From the NCBI GenBank assembly GCA_946187975.1, contig CAMHTE010000004.1, positions 1 through 48,641 on the forward strand: DNA of 48,641 nt, in the 5' to 3' direction. Below the pieces are notes generated by a model. It did no database searches and was not told the origin of the DNA. It saw only the letters and a list, made by a program, of their open reading frames with translations. This stretch comes from an uncultured Bacteroidales bacterium (GTDB lineage: Bacteria > Bacteroidota > Bacteroidia > Bacteroidales > UBA932). Shown in pieces: positions 1 to 8,486 of this stretch. The position numbers and the translations under genes are program-made. The number at the start of each line of letters is the position of its first letter. Position 1 is the first letter of the stretch.

Positions 1-497
1 AGGATATTGACCTTTCCTGCTCTGCAGGGGCCACGATTACCTTCTACCATGCCGGTAACTACTTCTCCGATCCTGCACATACTGACGCCCATGCCAACAT
101 GCGCTCTGACGCCCATATGCTGTTCAGTAAGGACGGTGGCCAGACATGGAGCTCCCCGGTGAACATCAACTATCCTCCGGGAACCAACTGGATTTACATC
201 AAGGCCCAGGCGGAGATTCCTTCGGACTACCTGGTATCCAACTTCCGTGTTGCTTTCGAGTGCGAGAGTTTCCCGGACCACTTCACACAGCTCTACTACA
301 CGGACAACAGCTATACTGAAACCACCACCAGCGTGACTTCGTATCCCGTGTACTATGACGTGATAACCGTGGCTGAGGAACAGCGCGTAACTACCAGCTA
401 CACTCACACTAACACCGGTTACCCGGTAAGCGTAACCCTTGACGACGGCCGTGCCGGAACCTGGGAAATCAAGAATGTCCAGATAGTGGAGAAGTAG
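1..497 (+). CDS. C-terminal part of a probable secreted/surface protein (5' end outside window)
   Basis: Frame 3 is open from the first bases of the window to the TAG at 495-497, so this is the end of a longer gene; an internal Met at 99 is not a convincing start. About 164 residues are visible. They are rich in Tyr, Thr, Ser and Asn, have the alternating pattern of a beta-sandwich, and finish with GTWEIKNVQIVEK. Endings of this type (a predicted strand reading 'W.I.NV.I') are common in choice-of-anchor-J-like domains of Bacteroidota surface proteins, but I cannot fix the family. The stop lies 3 nt before the histidine kinase start, so the two are probably co-transcribed. The function is unknown. 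Confidence 0.7.
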   Translation, partial: DIDLSCSAGATITFYHAGNYFSDPAHTDAHANMRSDAHMLFSKDGGQTWSSPVNINYPPGTNWIYIKAQAEIPSDYLVSNFRVAFECESFPDHFTQLYYTDNSYTETTTSVTSYPVYYDVITVAEEQRVTTSYTHTNTGYPVSVTLDDGRAGTWEIKNVQIVEK

Positions 498-500
498 GGG

Positions 501-2456
501 ATGAAAAGGCTCTCGTTAACCGTTGCGCTGTTGTTCGCATGCCTGCTTCCGCTGGCATCGCAGAACAACGCGTACGGTCTGGATGACGAGTGTTTCCACT
601 GGTTCAGCGAATCCGAAAGACTGGTTGGCAAGGAAGGTTTCGATAAAGCGAACGAGAATCTCCTTCACGCTGCAATCAGCAAAGGGGATACAAAGGCCCA
701 GACGCTCTATTATGTGGAGCGCCTGAAGAACCTTACAAATACATACATTGGCAAAAGCGTAACGGGTGCGGACGATGCCAGGGTAGATAAGGCGATGGAG
801 GAACTCAAGTCCGTCGCCTCCAGGCTCGGGTACTCACAGTACTTCTATTATGCCTACGAGCTGGCCCAGAACTATTACTACAACCACCGGAAGCCTTTAC
901 GCACCATGGAACTGCTGCAGGAAATGGATCAGATTTCCATCGAGCGCGGTGAGGACTATGGTCTGTGGATGGGCAAGCGTTATATGGTGGCGCTGTATAT
1001 GTCGCAGAACGACTACATAACTGCGAAGAAGTATATACTCGAGGCTTTACGCATTTTCAATTCGAGCTCCGATCCCACGGTGCGCAGGCAGAGTGTTTGC
1101 CGCCTGTACTGCGATCTTTCCGAAACCTACGTCATAGGCACTGACTCGGTTAAGGTCAACATCAACAAGGCCGTAAAGACATCGAAGGTGCATCTTGACA
1201 CGCTCCGTTGCGAGTATCTTCTTGCTAAGATTGCAGCGTACGAAAAGGATGTTGAGGCCTATATCAGGCATAGGGACTACTGTCTTGCCGATCCTCTGCT
1301 TCACACCATCAGCCCTACGGCCAGACTCCTTTTCGAAACACTCGATTCCATAGTTGAGGGGCACTTCAACTACGACAAGGTGCAGAACCTTACTTTCTCC
1401 CGTATCCGCGAGGTGAAGTATATCGCCAACGTGGCGGAAATGTACGGCTACAAGGACCAGGCGTTCGAAATCGAGCGTCTGATGGTTCGCAAGTATGAGA
1501 AGCTTTTGGCTGACAGCAACCAGTCCAAGATTGCGGAAATGGACGCCCGCCTGAACAACACTGTCCTGAGTGCGGACCTGAGGGTGAAATCCCAGATACT
1601 TAAACGCACTACCAGCTATCTTATTCTGCTGGTTATGCTTGTTCTGGTTGGGGCCATGGTGCTTTTGATAGTGCAGGTACGTTCCCTGCGCCGCCGCAAG
1701 GTGAGGGACGAGCATCTTATCGAAGAGCTTCGCAACGCAAACGAAAAGGTGAAACTGGCGGACGCAGCAAAGACACGTTTCGTGCAGAACATGAGCCATG
1801 AGGTGCGTACACCACTGAACGCCATAGTTGGCTTCAGCCAGCTGCTTTCCCTGCCGGACGGGTCTTTCACCCCCGAAGAGAAGGATGAGTTCTCCGGGCA
1901 CATAATCAACAATTCCAAGATGTTGACAATGCTGTTGGACGACATTCTTAATACTTCGGCCATGGATTCTGGCAATTACAGCATCCAGATTGAGGACGGT
2001 GAGTGCGGATTCATGTGTCGCGCCGCTATTACGAGCGCAGAGCATCGCCTGCAGCCCGGTGTCACCATGGAATATGTCTCCCAGTTACCGGAACCCTATG
2101 TTATCCGCACCGATCCTCGTCGTGTGCAGCAGATACTTATCAACTTGCTCACCAATGCCTGCAAGCATACGGCAAAGGGTGAGATTAAGCTGACCTGTTC
2201 GCTGGACGAGGCAGCTGGAGAAGTAAGCTTCGCCGTTACCGATACAGGTACCGGAGTCCCTGCCGACCAGGCTGAGCGCATCTTCGATCGCTTCACAAAA
2301 CTGGACGAATTCGTACAGGGTACCGGTCTCGGACTTAGTATCTGCCGCGACATTGCTTCGCGCATGGGTGCGCGCGTGTACCTTGATACAAGCTATACGG
2401 CAGGAGGCGCACGTTTCGTATTTACCGTTCCCGTTAATTATCAACCTGTAGCATGA
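501..2456 (+). CDS. Membrane-bound sensor histidine kinase with TPR-like periplasmic sensor
   Basis: 651 aa. Residues 1-25 form a signal peptide. Residues 30-360 are an all-helical TPR-like sensor region. One membrane segment follows at about 374-396 (LILLVMLVLVGAMVLLIVQV), then a basic RSLRRRK stop and a short coiled coil. The HisKA domain has the H box NMSHEVRTPLN with the phospho-acceptor His at residue 433. The ATPase domain shows an N box (NLLTNACKH, about 547), G1 (DTGTGVP, about 583), F box (IFDRFTK) and G2 (GTGLGLSI, about 607). The kinase should autophosphorylate and pass phosphate to the receiver protein encoded next, whose ATG overlaps its stop (ATGA). Unlike many Bacteroidota hybrid kinases it has no fused receiver or AraC output. 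The signal sensed is unknown. Kinase assignment is certain; the partner is inferred from the overlap. Confidence 0.95.
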   Translation: MKRLSLTVALLFACLLPLASQNNAYGLDDECFHWFSESERLVGKEGFDKANENLLHAAISKGDTKAQTLYYVERLKNLTNTYIGKSVTGADDARVDKAMEELKSVASRLGYSQYFYYAYELAQNYYYNHRKPLRTMELLQEMDQISIERGEDYGLWMGKRYMVALYMSQNDYITAKKYILEALRIFNSSSDPTVRRQSVCRLYCDLSETYVIGTDSVKVNINKAVKTSKVHLDTLRCEYLLAKIAAYEKDVEAYIRHRDYCLADPLLHTISPTARLLFETLDSIVEGHFNYDKVQNLTFSRIREVKYIANVAEMYGYKDQAFEIERLMVRKYEKLLADSNQSKIAEMDARLNNTVLSADLRVKSQILKRTTSYLILLVMLVLVGAMVLLIVQVRSLRRRKVRDEHLIEELRNANEKVKLADAAKTRFVQNMSHEVRTPLNAIVGFSQLLSLPDGSFTPEEKDEFSGHIINNSKMLTMLLDDILNTSAMDSGNYSIQIEDGECGFMCRAAITSAEHRLQPGVTMEYVSQLPEPYVIRTDPRRVQQILINLLTNACKHTAKGEIKLTCSLDEAAGEVSFAVTDTGTGVPADQAERIFDRFTKLDEFVQGTGLGLSICRDIASRMGARVYLDTSYTAGGARFVFTVPVNYQPVA

Positions 2457-2872
2457 TTCCTTTATACGCTCAAGAACACGACTATTCCAAGTACAACATC
2501 CTTGCGGTAGACGACATTCCCCTGAACCTTCTTCTGGTCCAGAAGATGCTTTCGCGCTTCAACTTCCGTATCCGTACCGCCGCCAACGGGCAGCAGGCAC
2601 TCGATGCGGTGGCAGCGGAGAAACCGGACCTGATCCTGCTGGACCTGATGATGCCGGGAATCGACGGCTTCGAGGTTATCAGGCGGCTTCGTGCCGATGC
2701 GGCTACGGCCGATATTCAGATAGTGATCCTGTCGGCTCTCAATTCAAATGAGGATGTCGTAAAAGGGTTCAGCCTGGGTGCGAACGACTTCATAATGAAG
2801 CCCATCATTATGGAGAAGCTCCTCAGTTGCGTAGTTACCCAGATGCAGCTTGTAGAGGCTAAGAAGGCCTAG
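2453..2872 (+). CDS. Single-domain response regulator (receiver only)
   Basis: 139 aa, nearly all a CheY-like receiver domain. Acidic pocket residues D20/D21 (ILAVDD), phospho-acceptor D64 (LLDLMMPG), a Ser at 94 in the usual Ser/Thr position (ILSALN) and K116 (MKP) are all present, so phosphorylation should work. There is no DNA-binding or enzymatic output domain. The start overlaps the kinase stop by 4 nt (ATGA), indicating translational coupling. It probably acts by protein-protein contact or as an intermediate in a phosphorelay; the target is not visible here. The TAG at 2870-2872 overlaps tail-to-tail with the stop of the next gene on the minus strand. Confidence 0.92.
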   Translation: MIPLYAQEHDYSKYNILAVDDIPLNLLLVQKMLSRFNFRIRTAANGQQALDAVAAEKPDLILLDLMMPGIDGFEVIRRLRADAATADIQIVILSALNSNEDVVKGFSLGANDFIMKPIIMEKLLSCVVTQMQLVEAKKA

Positions 2873-3294
2873 ATGTGACCTCCTCCGGAGGCGCGCAGCT
2901 CTTCGTCCACCCGCTTCTTTTCTTCCATCAGAAGATCCAGCAGCCATTCTTTCTGCTCGTCGCTCAACCCAAGGTCGCGGCAGGCGGATTCGTAACGGTT
3001 GATGACAGCTTCCTGATAGCGGTGGTACACCATCGACTTACGGATTTCGTCCTCGATGGTCTCGTGTTCGATCTCGTAGCTGTCCTTATAGTAATTCTTG
3101 TAAACGCTTTCCGAGGAAAAGCTCAGGCAGTAATAGAAGAGGCCGGAAGCCAGGATCACTATGCCCAGGATTCCCAGCACCAGCGGTACGCGCTGAATGA
3201 GGCCGAGCATGCCGAGGGTTCCCCCGGAAAAGAACATCAGGAGGGCTATCAGTTCGTTCTTGTGATATTTCAGAAGGGACATCTTCGGTTTCAT
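2869..3294 (-). CDS. Small membrane protein with two TM segments and a C-terminal helical tail
   Basis: 141 aa. Two hydrophobic segments, about residues 14-33 and 36-57, form a tight hairpin. A highly charged helical tail follows (DSYEIEHETIEDEIRKSM, later LLDLLMEEKKRVDEELRA) and is probably cytoplasmic. I do not recognise the family. Its ATG overlaps the stop of the sensor-like gene upstream (ATGA at 3291-3294), so the two are likely made together and may interact. It converges with the response regulator gene, and the stop codons overlap. Confidence 0.75.
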   Translation of the reverse strand: MKPKMSLLKYHKNELIALLMFFSGGTLGMLGLIQRVPLVLGILGIVILASGLFYYCLSFSSESVYKNYYKDSYEIEHETIEDEIRKSMVYHRYQEAVINRYESACRDLGLSDEQKEWLLDLLMEEKKRVDEELRASGGGHI

Positions 3295-4607
3295 AATCGT
3301 ATGGTGTTGGATTTACGGTTCTGCAATATTTTGATCTTCACGGAGTTCTCCGCCTCCTTGGCATCCAGGGCTTTCTGGTAGGCCCTCCGGGCGACGAGCA
3401 TCTCGTTGTTCTTATTTTTCATCTCGTCGAGGTTCTGCCTCAGCTGCCACTGTGAGAGCAGGATAGCCATGAAGGCTATGGCGAACATCACGATGAAGCC
3501 TATAAGGATAATATTCTGGTTGTGGGCTTTGAGGCGTTCGGCGTCCCGGCGCAGTTTGGCATTGTTCATTTCTGCGTCAAGGATGGCCATGTCCTCGTTC
3601 TGTACCTTAATATATATGGAGTCCTTTTCGCTCATCAGACTGCTCAGCTCTCCGTAGGCATCTCCAAAGGAGTGCTGCGCCGCGTAGATGACGTGTTTCT
3701 TCTCGTGACGTGCTTTGGCTGTTCCCAGGGAGTCGGCCTTTGCTAATGCCTCCTCAAACAACCCCTTGGACTGGAGATAGCAGACGTCCATCTCGTAACG
3801 GTCGTCGTTGTTTGTCTGCATACGGTAAAGCGGATCGGACACCAGTTTATCGTAACAGTCCCAGAATGCGTCCCATTCTCCCTTCGAATCGTAGAGGTAG
3901 GCGCGGGTCATAAGGACCTTGATGCGCAGGGTAGGGAAGAATGCCTGGTAGTGCTCCGCCTTCACGCAGTACTCTTCTGCGTGAAGGTAATCCTTGAGTT
4001 TGATATACTCCTGCGCTATGAGGATGTATAGGTTTGGAAGCTCCTGTTCCGCCTTTGCCTCCACGCAGCTGCTTGCGGCGTTGACGAAGTTTCGTATTGC
4101 CAGATAGGAATTGGTGCGGTAGCTCTGTATGAGTCCGGTAATGCGGTAGGAGTACATCTGCCCTAGGGGAATGCGCTCCTTGGAAGCGATGCGGCCCATC
4201 ATCCTGGCTTCGAGCATGGCGTCTGCGGCACGTCCCAAATGAATCAGGTACTGGCAGTACTCGTGGATTATGCCGAAGTAAAAGGCGCGGGTATCGGCCC
4301 TTTTCCCCAGCATCTCCTTAATCTCGGCGACGGCTGCGTCCATACGTTCGGTATCTCCCTGGGCGAAGCGGACAGGGAATTCCAGCGACAGCGCAAGACA
4401 TTTATAGCGGAAGTTCCCCTCTGCCACGCCGGCGTTGTACAGGGAGTCGGCAAGCACGAGGTTGGCGGGGTCGTATTGCTGCATGCGTCCGAACGCATAG
4501 CGTTGGAAAACATCGTCGTCCACCTTGAGCCGGTTCACGATCTGGGCCCTGCAGAAGACGCTCGCAAGGCATAGCAGAAGGATGATTATGGCTGATTTGT
4601 TTCTCAC
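3291..4607 (-). CDS. TPR-like membrane sensor protein without a kinase domain
   Basis: 438 aa. The start is GTG (4605-4607) in a GTGA overlap with the preceding TonB-like gene. A signal peptide (IIILLLCLASVFCRA) is followed by about 340 residues of TPR-like helices, a membrane segment at about 365-387 (IILIGFIVMFAIAFMAILLS) and a coiled coil of about 50 residues, after which the protein stops. The layout and local sequence before the membrane (ILDAEMNNAKLRRDAERLKA) match the kinase at 501-2456 (EMDARLNNTVLSADLRVKSQ). The kinase continues into HisKA and ATPase; this protein ends in the linker where HisKA would begin. No kinase remnants are visible downstream, because the next gene overlaps the stop. 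It may be a stand-alone sensor or regulator, or the product of a domain loss. Confidence 0.8.
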   Translation of the reverse strand: MRNKSAIIILLLCLASVFCRAQIVNRLKVDDDVFQRYAFGRMQQYDPANLVLADSLYNAGVAEGNFRYKCLALSLEFPVRFAQGDTERMDAAVAEIKEMLGKRADTRAFYFGIIHEYCQYLIHLGRAADAMLEARMMGRIASKERIPLGQMYSYRITGLIQSYRTNSYLAIRNFVNAASSCVEAKAEQELPNLYILIAQEYIKLKDYLHAEEYCVKAEHYQAFFPTLRIKVLMTRAYLYDSKGEWDAFWDCYDKLVSDPLYRMQTNNDDRYEMDVCYLQSKGLFEEALAKADSLGTAKARHEKKHVIYAAQHSFGDAYGELSSLMSEKDSIYIKVQNEDMAILDAEMNNAKLRRDAERLKAHNQNIILIGFIVMFAIAFMAILLSQWQLRQNLDEMKNKNNEMLVARRAYQKALDAKEAENSVKIKILQNRKSNTIRL

Positions 4608-5317
4608 TGTGCTATGAACTGGTAAATGATATAACCTGCCTGGCGGTCGGGAGCTGTCGCACTTGACGAAAACTTAGAGAGCCTTGCGGCCCTTATCGCG
4701 AAGGCCCGAAGGCATCCGTCGGAAGAAGATGCATCCTCATCGATGCGTGCTATGACCACATCTCCCTGACGGCTGACTCCTATGTTGACCTTAACCTCTC
4801 CGGCGCCCATGCAGCGATAGGCCGGGATGGGCAGATGGCTGGCCTTGCGTCCTTCCAGTTCGTATGAAAGGACGGAGGGGCCGGAGTAGCGTGACTCCTG
4901 CTTCTTCTCTTCGTTTTTTTTGCGGGGGGAGGGGTCTGCGGCGGAGAAGTCGTCGGGAATGTCAGCATTCTGTTGCAGTGCCTTCCGAAGGGCTTCGGCG
5001 TCCTTGTAAAGCTTTTCGGCTTCTTCCGGCGAATTGCGGTCGTCCTTGAGGGCGGAACGGTCCACCGCCACGTTGCGTATGGGAGTATTGCCTTCGGCTG
5101 CGAGTATTTCGTTGAGCCTCTGGTTGATTGCCTGCTTAAGAGCGAGTTCTTTCTGGAGTTTTTCGATTTGTTCGGCCTTGGTGAAGTCGAGGACGAACGA
5201 GCTTTCCTTCTTGATGGCCGCTCCGAGTTGTACGCTCAGCAGGACGATCAACACCACAAGGTGCACGATCACCGTCACGTACAGACCGGCGCGGTCCTCT
5301 TTGGGAAGGCGTTTCAC
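4604..5317 (-). CDS. TonB-like energy transducer family protein
   Basis: 237 aa when started at GTG 5317-5315, which overlaps the uridine kinase TGA as GTGA. An upstream ATG in the same frame would need 58 extra residues that are only antisense-like, basic/His-rich translation inside udk, so I reject it. After a basic start (MKRLPKEDRAG) comes one membrane segment at about 12-33 (VTVIVHLVVLIVLLSVQL), a charged periplasmic coiled coil and linker, and a compact C-terminal domain with GPSVLSYELEGRK, LPIPAYRCMGAGEVKVNIGV and YIIYQFI. This resembles the end domain of Bacteroidota TonB-like proteins. The ExbB/ExbD genes are 2.1 kb upstream in the same orientation and are natural partners. TonB-type function is inferred. 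Confidence 0.78.
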   Translation of the reverse strand: MKRLPKEDRAGLYVTVIVHLVVLIVLLSVQLGAAIKKESSFVLDFTKAEQIEKLQKELALKQAINQRLNEILAAEGNTPIRNVAVDRSALKDDRNSPEEAEKLYKDAEALRKALQQNADIPDDFSAADPSPRKKNEEKKQESRYSGPSVLSYELEGRKASHLPIPAYRCMGAGEVKVNIGVSRQGDVVIARIDEDASSSDGCLRAFAIRAARLSKFSSSATAPDRQAGYIIYQFIAQ

Positions 5318-5943
5318 TGGGCGGTTTTTCTTGCTCCCCGGAGCGCCTTTTCCACAGTGTTGAGTATCATATTGATGGCAACCTTGTTGTGGCCGCCCTG
5401 GGGGATGATGATGTCGGCGTAGCGCTTGCTGGGTTCGATGAACTGCAGGTACATCGGTTTTACGGTCTTTGTGTAGCGCTCGATTACCCATTCCACGTTC
5501 TTTCCGCGTTCGCGTATGTCGCGGGCCATCACTCGCATGAGACGGTCGTCGTCATCTGCATCCACGAAAAGCTTGATATCCATCTGCTCGCGGAGCTTCT
5601 TGCATGTAAAGATCAGGATACCTTCGATAATGATGACGTCGGAAGGGCCCACCTGTACGGTTTCGGTTTTGGAACGTGAGCAGCTGATGTACGAATACAC
5701 GGGCTGCTGGATAGTCTTACCCTCCTTGAGTTCCTTCAACTGTTTGCACAGAAGTTCCCAGTCGATGGCGTCGGGATGGTCGAAGTTCTGGTTGCGTTTT
5801 TCCTCGTCGGTAAGGTCGCTGGAGTCCTTGTAGTAAGCATCCTGGGGGATGACCACCACATCTTCCTTAAGCCTCTCGGTAATGGCCTTTACGACCGTGG
5901 TTTTGCCGGAGCCGGAACCGCCAGCTATTCCTATGACTAACAT
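5314..5943 (-). CDS. udk: Uridine kinase
   Basis: 209 aa, the normal length. It phosphorylates uridine or cytidine to UMP or CMP in pyrimidine salvage in the cytoplasm. The Walker A loop GGSGSGKTT is at residues 8-16, followed by VIPQDAYYKD (nucleoside site), NFDHPDAID, YSYISCSR, the Walker B-like VIIIEGIL, and the Arg-rich lid segment RLMRVMARDIRERGK. The C-terminal PSKRYADIIIPQGG is typical. The start lies 14 nt downstream of the asnS stop, and the stop overlaps the GTG of the TonB-like gene, so it sits in a mixed housekeeping/envelope run. No anomalies seen. Confidence 0.96.
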   Translation of the reverse strand: MLVIGIAGGSGSGKTTVVKAITERLKEDVVVIPQDAYYKDSSDLTDEEKRNQNFDHPDAIDWELLCKQLKELKEGKTIQQPVYSYISCSRSKTETVQVGPSDVIIIEGILIFTCKKLREQMDIKLFVDADDDDRLMRVMARDIRERGKNVEWVIERYTKTVKPMYLQFIEPSKRYADIIIPQGGHNKVAINMILNTVEKALRGARKTAQ

Positions 5944-5957
5944 ATCGTGGTTTTTTA

Positions 5958-7361
5958 TTAAAATTCAGCGTTCTTTGGAGTACGGGGGAAGGGGATAACG
6001 TCGCGTATGTTGCTCATTCCCGTTATGAAGAGAAGCAACCTTTCGAAGCCAAGCCCGAAGCCGCTGTGGGGGCAGCTGCCGAAGCGGCGGGTGTCGAGGT
6101 ACCATTCGAGGGTACGACGGCTCATTCCCAGCTCGTTGATGCGCGCCTCCATCTTTTCGAGGGAGCTTTCACGCTCGCTGCCGCCGATGATTTCGCCAAT
6201 CTTCGGGAAGAGTATGTCCATGCCGCGCACGGTCTTGCCGTCGTCGTTCTGCTTCATGTAGAAGGCCTTGATATCCTTCGGGTAATCCGTCATGATGACG
6301 GGGCGTCCGAAATGATGCTCGACGAGGTAACGCTCGTGCTCGCTCTGGAGGTCTATGCCCCAACTGACGGGATACTCGAAGACATGCCCGTCGGCGACGG
6401 CCTTTTCCAGTATCTCTATGCCTTCGGTGTAGGTGAGGACCTTGAACTCGGTATTCACCACTCCCTGCAGGCGCTCGATCAGAGTATTGTCGTAACGGTC
6501 GTTGAGGAAGCGGATATCGTCCATGCAGTTGTCCAGCGCATAGCGGACCAGGCTCTTGATGAAGTCCTCCGCCAGCACCATGTTGTCCTTGATGTCGTAG
6601 AAGGCCATTTCGGGCTCTATCATCCAGAACTCCGCCAGGTGGCGGGGAGTGTTGGAATTCTCGGCCCTGAAGGTGGGTCCGAAGGTGTAGATCTCGCCAA
6701 GGGCCGTGGCGCCGAGTTCGCCTTCGAGCTGTCCGCTCACGGTAAGCGAAGTCTGGCGTCCGAAGAAGTCCTTGCTGTAATCCGGTTCACCCTTTTTATT
6801 TCTGGGGACGTTGTTCAAGTCGAGGGTAGTCACCTGGAACATCTCACCGGCACCTTCCGCGTCCGCGGCGGTAATCAGGGGAGTGTTGAGGTAGACGAAG
6901 CCCCTTGAATGGAAGTAATCGTGTATGGCGAAAGCCATCTGGCTACGCAGGCGCAGGATCGCTCCGAAGGTATTGGTGCGCGGGCGCATGTGTGCGACGG
7001 TGCGGAGGTATTCGAATGAGGTGTCCTTCTTCTGCAGGGGATAGCGCATGGGGTCGCACTCTCCGTAAAGGGTAATTTCGCCTGCACGGACTTCAACCGC
7101 CTGTCCGCTGCCTATCGATTCCACAAGCGTGCCGCGTACCGCGATGCAGGCGCCGGTTGTGATCTTCGCGAGCAGATCGGCGTCCGTGGCGGTCTTGTCC
7201 ACTACTATCTGGATGTTGTTGATAGTGGAGCCGTCGTTGAGGGCGATGAAGGCAATCTCCTTGTTGCCCCTCTTGGTGCGTACCCAGCCTTTGGCAAGAA
7301 CTTCCTTGCCGGGAGCCATTCCAAGAAGGTCTTTAACCTTGATACGTTTGATTTCTTCCAT
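5958..7361 (-). CDS. asnS: Asparaginyl-tRNA synthetase
   Basis: 467 aa, full length. It charges tRNA-Asn with asparagine. An N-terminal OB-fold anticodon-binding domain ([20 protein letters not shown]) is followed by a class II catalytic core with motif 2 around [20 protein letters not shown] and motif 3 [16 protein letters not shown], ending [10 protein letters not shown] as in AsnRS. The tryptic-like segment [15 protein letters not shown] and [15 protein letters not shown] also match. The ATG at 7361 is preceded by the terminator of the exbD run, so asnS may have its own promoter or receive read-through. The cognate tRNA-Asn(GUU) is at 35960-36033, too far away for co-transcription. Confidence 0.97.
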   Translation of the reverse strand: MEEIKRIKVKDLLGMAPGKEVLAKGWVRTKRGNKEIAFIALNDGSTINNIQIVVDKTATDADLLAKITTGACIAVRGTLVESIGSGQAVEVRAGEITLYGECDPMRYPLQKKDTSFEYLRTVAHMRPRTNTFGAILRLRSQMAFAIHDYFHSRGFVYLNTPLITAADAEGAGEMFQVTTLDLNNVPRNKKGEPDYSKDFFGRQTSLTVSGQLEGELGATALGEIYTFGPTFRAENSNTPRHLAEFWMIEPEMAFYDIKDNMVLAEDFIKSLVRYALDNCMDDIRFLNDRYDNTLIERLQGVVNTEFKVLTYTEGIEILEKAVADGHVFEYPVSWGIDLQSEHERYLVEHHFGRPVIMTDYPKDIKAFYMKQNDDGKTVRGMDILFPKIGEIIGGSERESSLEKMEARINELGMSRRTLEWYLDTRRFGSCPHSGFGLGFERLLLFITGMSNIRDVIPFPRTPKNAEF

Positions 7362-7369
7362 TTGCTTGA

Positions 7370-7405
7370 TTTTAAAAAGGCGGTGGCCGTAAAGGTCACC
7401 GCCTT
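7370..7405 (-). terminator. Intrinsic terminator after the ExbB/ExbD run
   Basis: On the minus strand a 12-bp hairpin (AAGGCGGTGACC / GGCCACCGCCTT, with one G-U pair and a 5-nt loop) is followed directly by TTTTTAAAAT. It lies between the exbD stop at 7423 and the asnS start at 7361, and should end or attenuate transcription before asnS. A second short inverted repeat (GGCCGA/TCGGCC) spans the exbD stop codon. Confidence 0.75.
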
Positions 7406-7422
7406 GAAAAGTCCGGCCGAAC

Positions 7423-7887
7423 TTATTCGGCCTTCCTCGAAGAGTACATGATCTTAAGGGCGGAGCAACGTCTGAGCTCCTGCTTGACGTCGGTGATGAT
7501 ACCCATACGGACGTCCTGGTCAGCCCTGATGCAAACAGTCATGAAGGAACGGTCGGCCTCGCTCTTGGAGTCGCGCTCTGCGGCGATGAAGTCGCGGATG
7601 TCGGACGTAGTCTTGAACGAGTCGTTGAGCTGGATACGTGCGTCGGTACCGTACTGGGCCTGGAGGCTCGGTATAGGAGTACCTATATTGATGTACGAAG
7701 CCAGGTCCTTGCGCTCAAGCTTTGCCGCTTCGGATGCCTGCGGGATCTTTACGACCACCTTGTTCTCCGTCTCGCGGAGCTGCGTGGTGACCATGAAGAA
7801 GAACAGGAGCATGAACACGATATCCGAAAGGGAGCTCGACGTAATGGCGGGCATTTCTTTCTTGCCGTCTTTTCTGAACATTGACAT
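7423..7887 (-). CDS. exbD: ExbD/TolR family proton-channel protein (second copy)
   Basis: 154 aa. A short cytoplasmic start ([15 protein letters not shown]) is followed by a single membrane helix, [19 protein letters not shown], containing the essential-type Asp (D22), and a periplasmic domain. With ExbB it should form the proton-driven motor that energises TonB-like proteins or envelope stabilisation. It differs strongly from the ExbD copy just upstream, with which it is probably co-expressed (11-nt gap). Bacteroidota typically carry two unequal ExbDs in one cluster. ATG 7887 is used; an in-frame ATG at 7881 is an alternative. Confidence 0.92.
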   Translation of the reverse strand: MSMFRKDGKKEMPAITSSSLSDIVFMLLFFFMVTTQLRETENKVVVKIPQASEAAKLERKDLASYINIGTPIPSLQAQYGTDARIQLNDSFKTTSDIRDFIAAERDSKSEADRSFMTVCIRADQDVRMGIITDVKQELRRCSALKIMYSSRKAE

Positions 7888-7898
7888 AGCGTATCCTC

Positions 7899-8480
7899 CT
7901 ATCTTCTTCTTTTACCCACATCCTTGGGCTCTGCTTCAGAAATCTGCTGAGGCACGAGGTCCTTGATGGTTTTCTGCTGTTCTTCGGTGAGGGCAAGATA
8001 CTTGCGTCCGTACTCACGCATCGAGGCCTCGTCACGCAGTTCGTTCACGGCCTTCACAAGTTCGTTCTGAACGGCTATGTAGGCCTGATAACTGGTACCG
8101 CGGTCGTTCTGGAGGGAGATGACGCCCTTGGACACGGGACGTGTGCCGAGGCCTTCGATCTCCGTGGGCTCCATGACGGGAAGCGACGGGTCGTCGGTGG
8201 GGTTGGTAAGGAATATTTTGATCTTGTCCTTAAGCTGGCTGACATCTATGGGCTCACTACCGGCAAGAATCCTATCGGCCGAGTTGATCTTCACAATAAT
8301 GATATTGCGGCGGTTGACCTTCTGGTCCTCTACCTTCTGGTTGGGATCCGGCATGGGGGGCAGACGGCGGCTGAGACCGGTCTGCGTTCCCATCGTGGTC
8401 GTCATCAGGAAGTAGCAGAGCAGGAGGAACGCTATATCGGCTGTAGAACTCGAGTTGATTGCAGGTGTTTTCTTTGCCAT
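7899..8480 (-). CDS. exbD: ExbD/TolR family proton-channel protein (first copy)
   Basis: 193 aa. N-terminal MAKKTPAINSSSTADIAFLLLC carries the membrane Asp at residue 15 in a helix that runs to about residue 31. A long periplasmic domain follows, with a Pro-rich stretch (RRLPPMPDPNQK) just outside the membrane and a basic C-terminus (KDVGKRRR). It is longer than the canonical ExbD of about 140 aa because of an insert and a tail rich in Glu and Gln. It lies between the small membrane protein (6-nt gap) and the second ExbD (11-nt gap). Its role with ExbB is inferred from family and context. Confidence 0.92.
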   Translation of the reverse strand: MAKKTPAINSSSTADIAFLLLCYFLMTTTMGTQTGLSRRLPPMPDPNQKVEDQKVNRRNIIIVKINSADRILAGSEPIDVSQLKDKIKIFLTNPTDDPSLPVMEPTEIEGLGTRPVSKGVISLQNDRGTSYQAYIAVQNELVKAVNELRDEASMREYGRKYLALTEEQQKTIKDLVPQQISEAEPKDVGKRRR

Positions 8481-8486
8481 AGCGGT

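Noticed and set aside
5318-5491. N-terminal extension of the TonB-like gene up to an ATG inside udk.
   Set aside because: The extra 58 residues are His/Arg/Gln-rich translation of udk in another frame; the GTGA overlap gives a better start.
7413-7430. Inverted repeat GGCCGA...TCGGCC across the exbD stop codon.
   Set aside because: It is short, has no T-run, and lies beside the much stronger hairpin at 7370-7405, so it is not called as a separate terminator.
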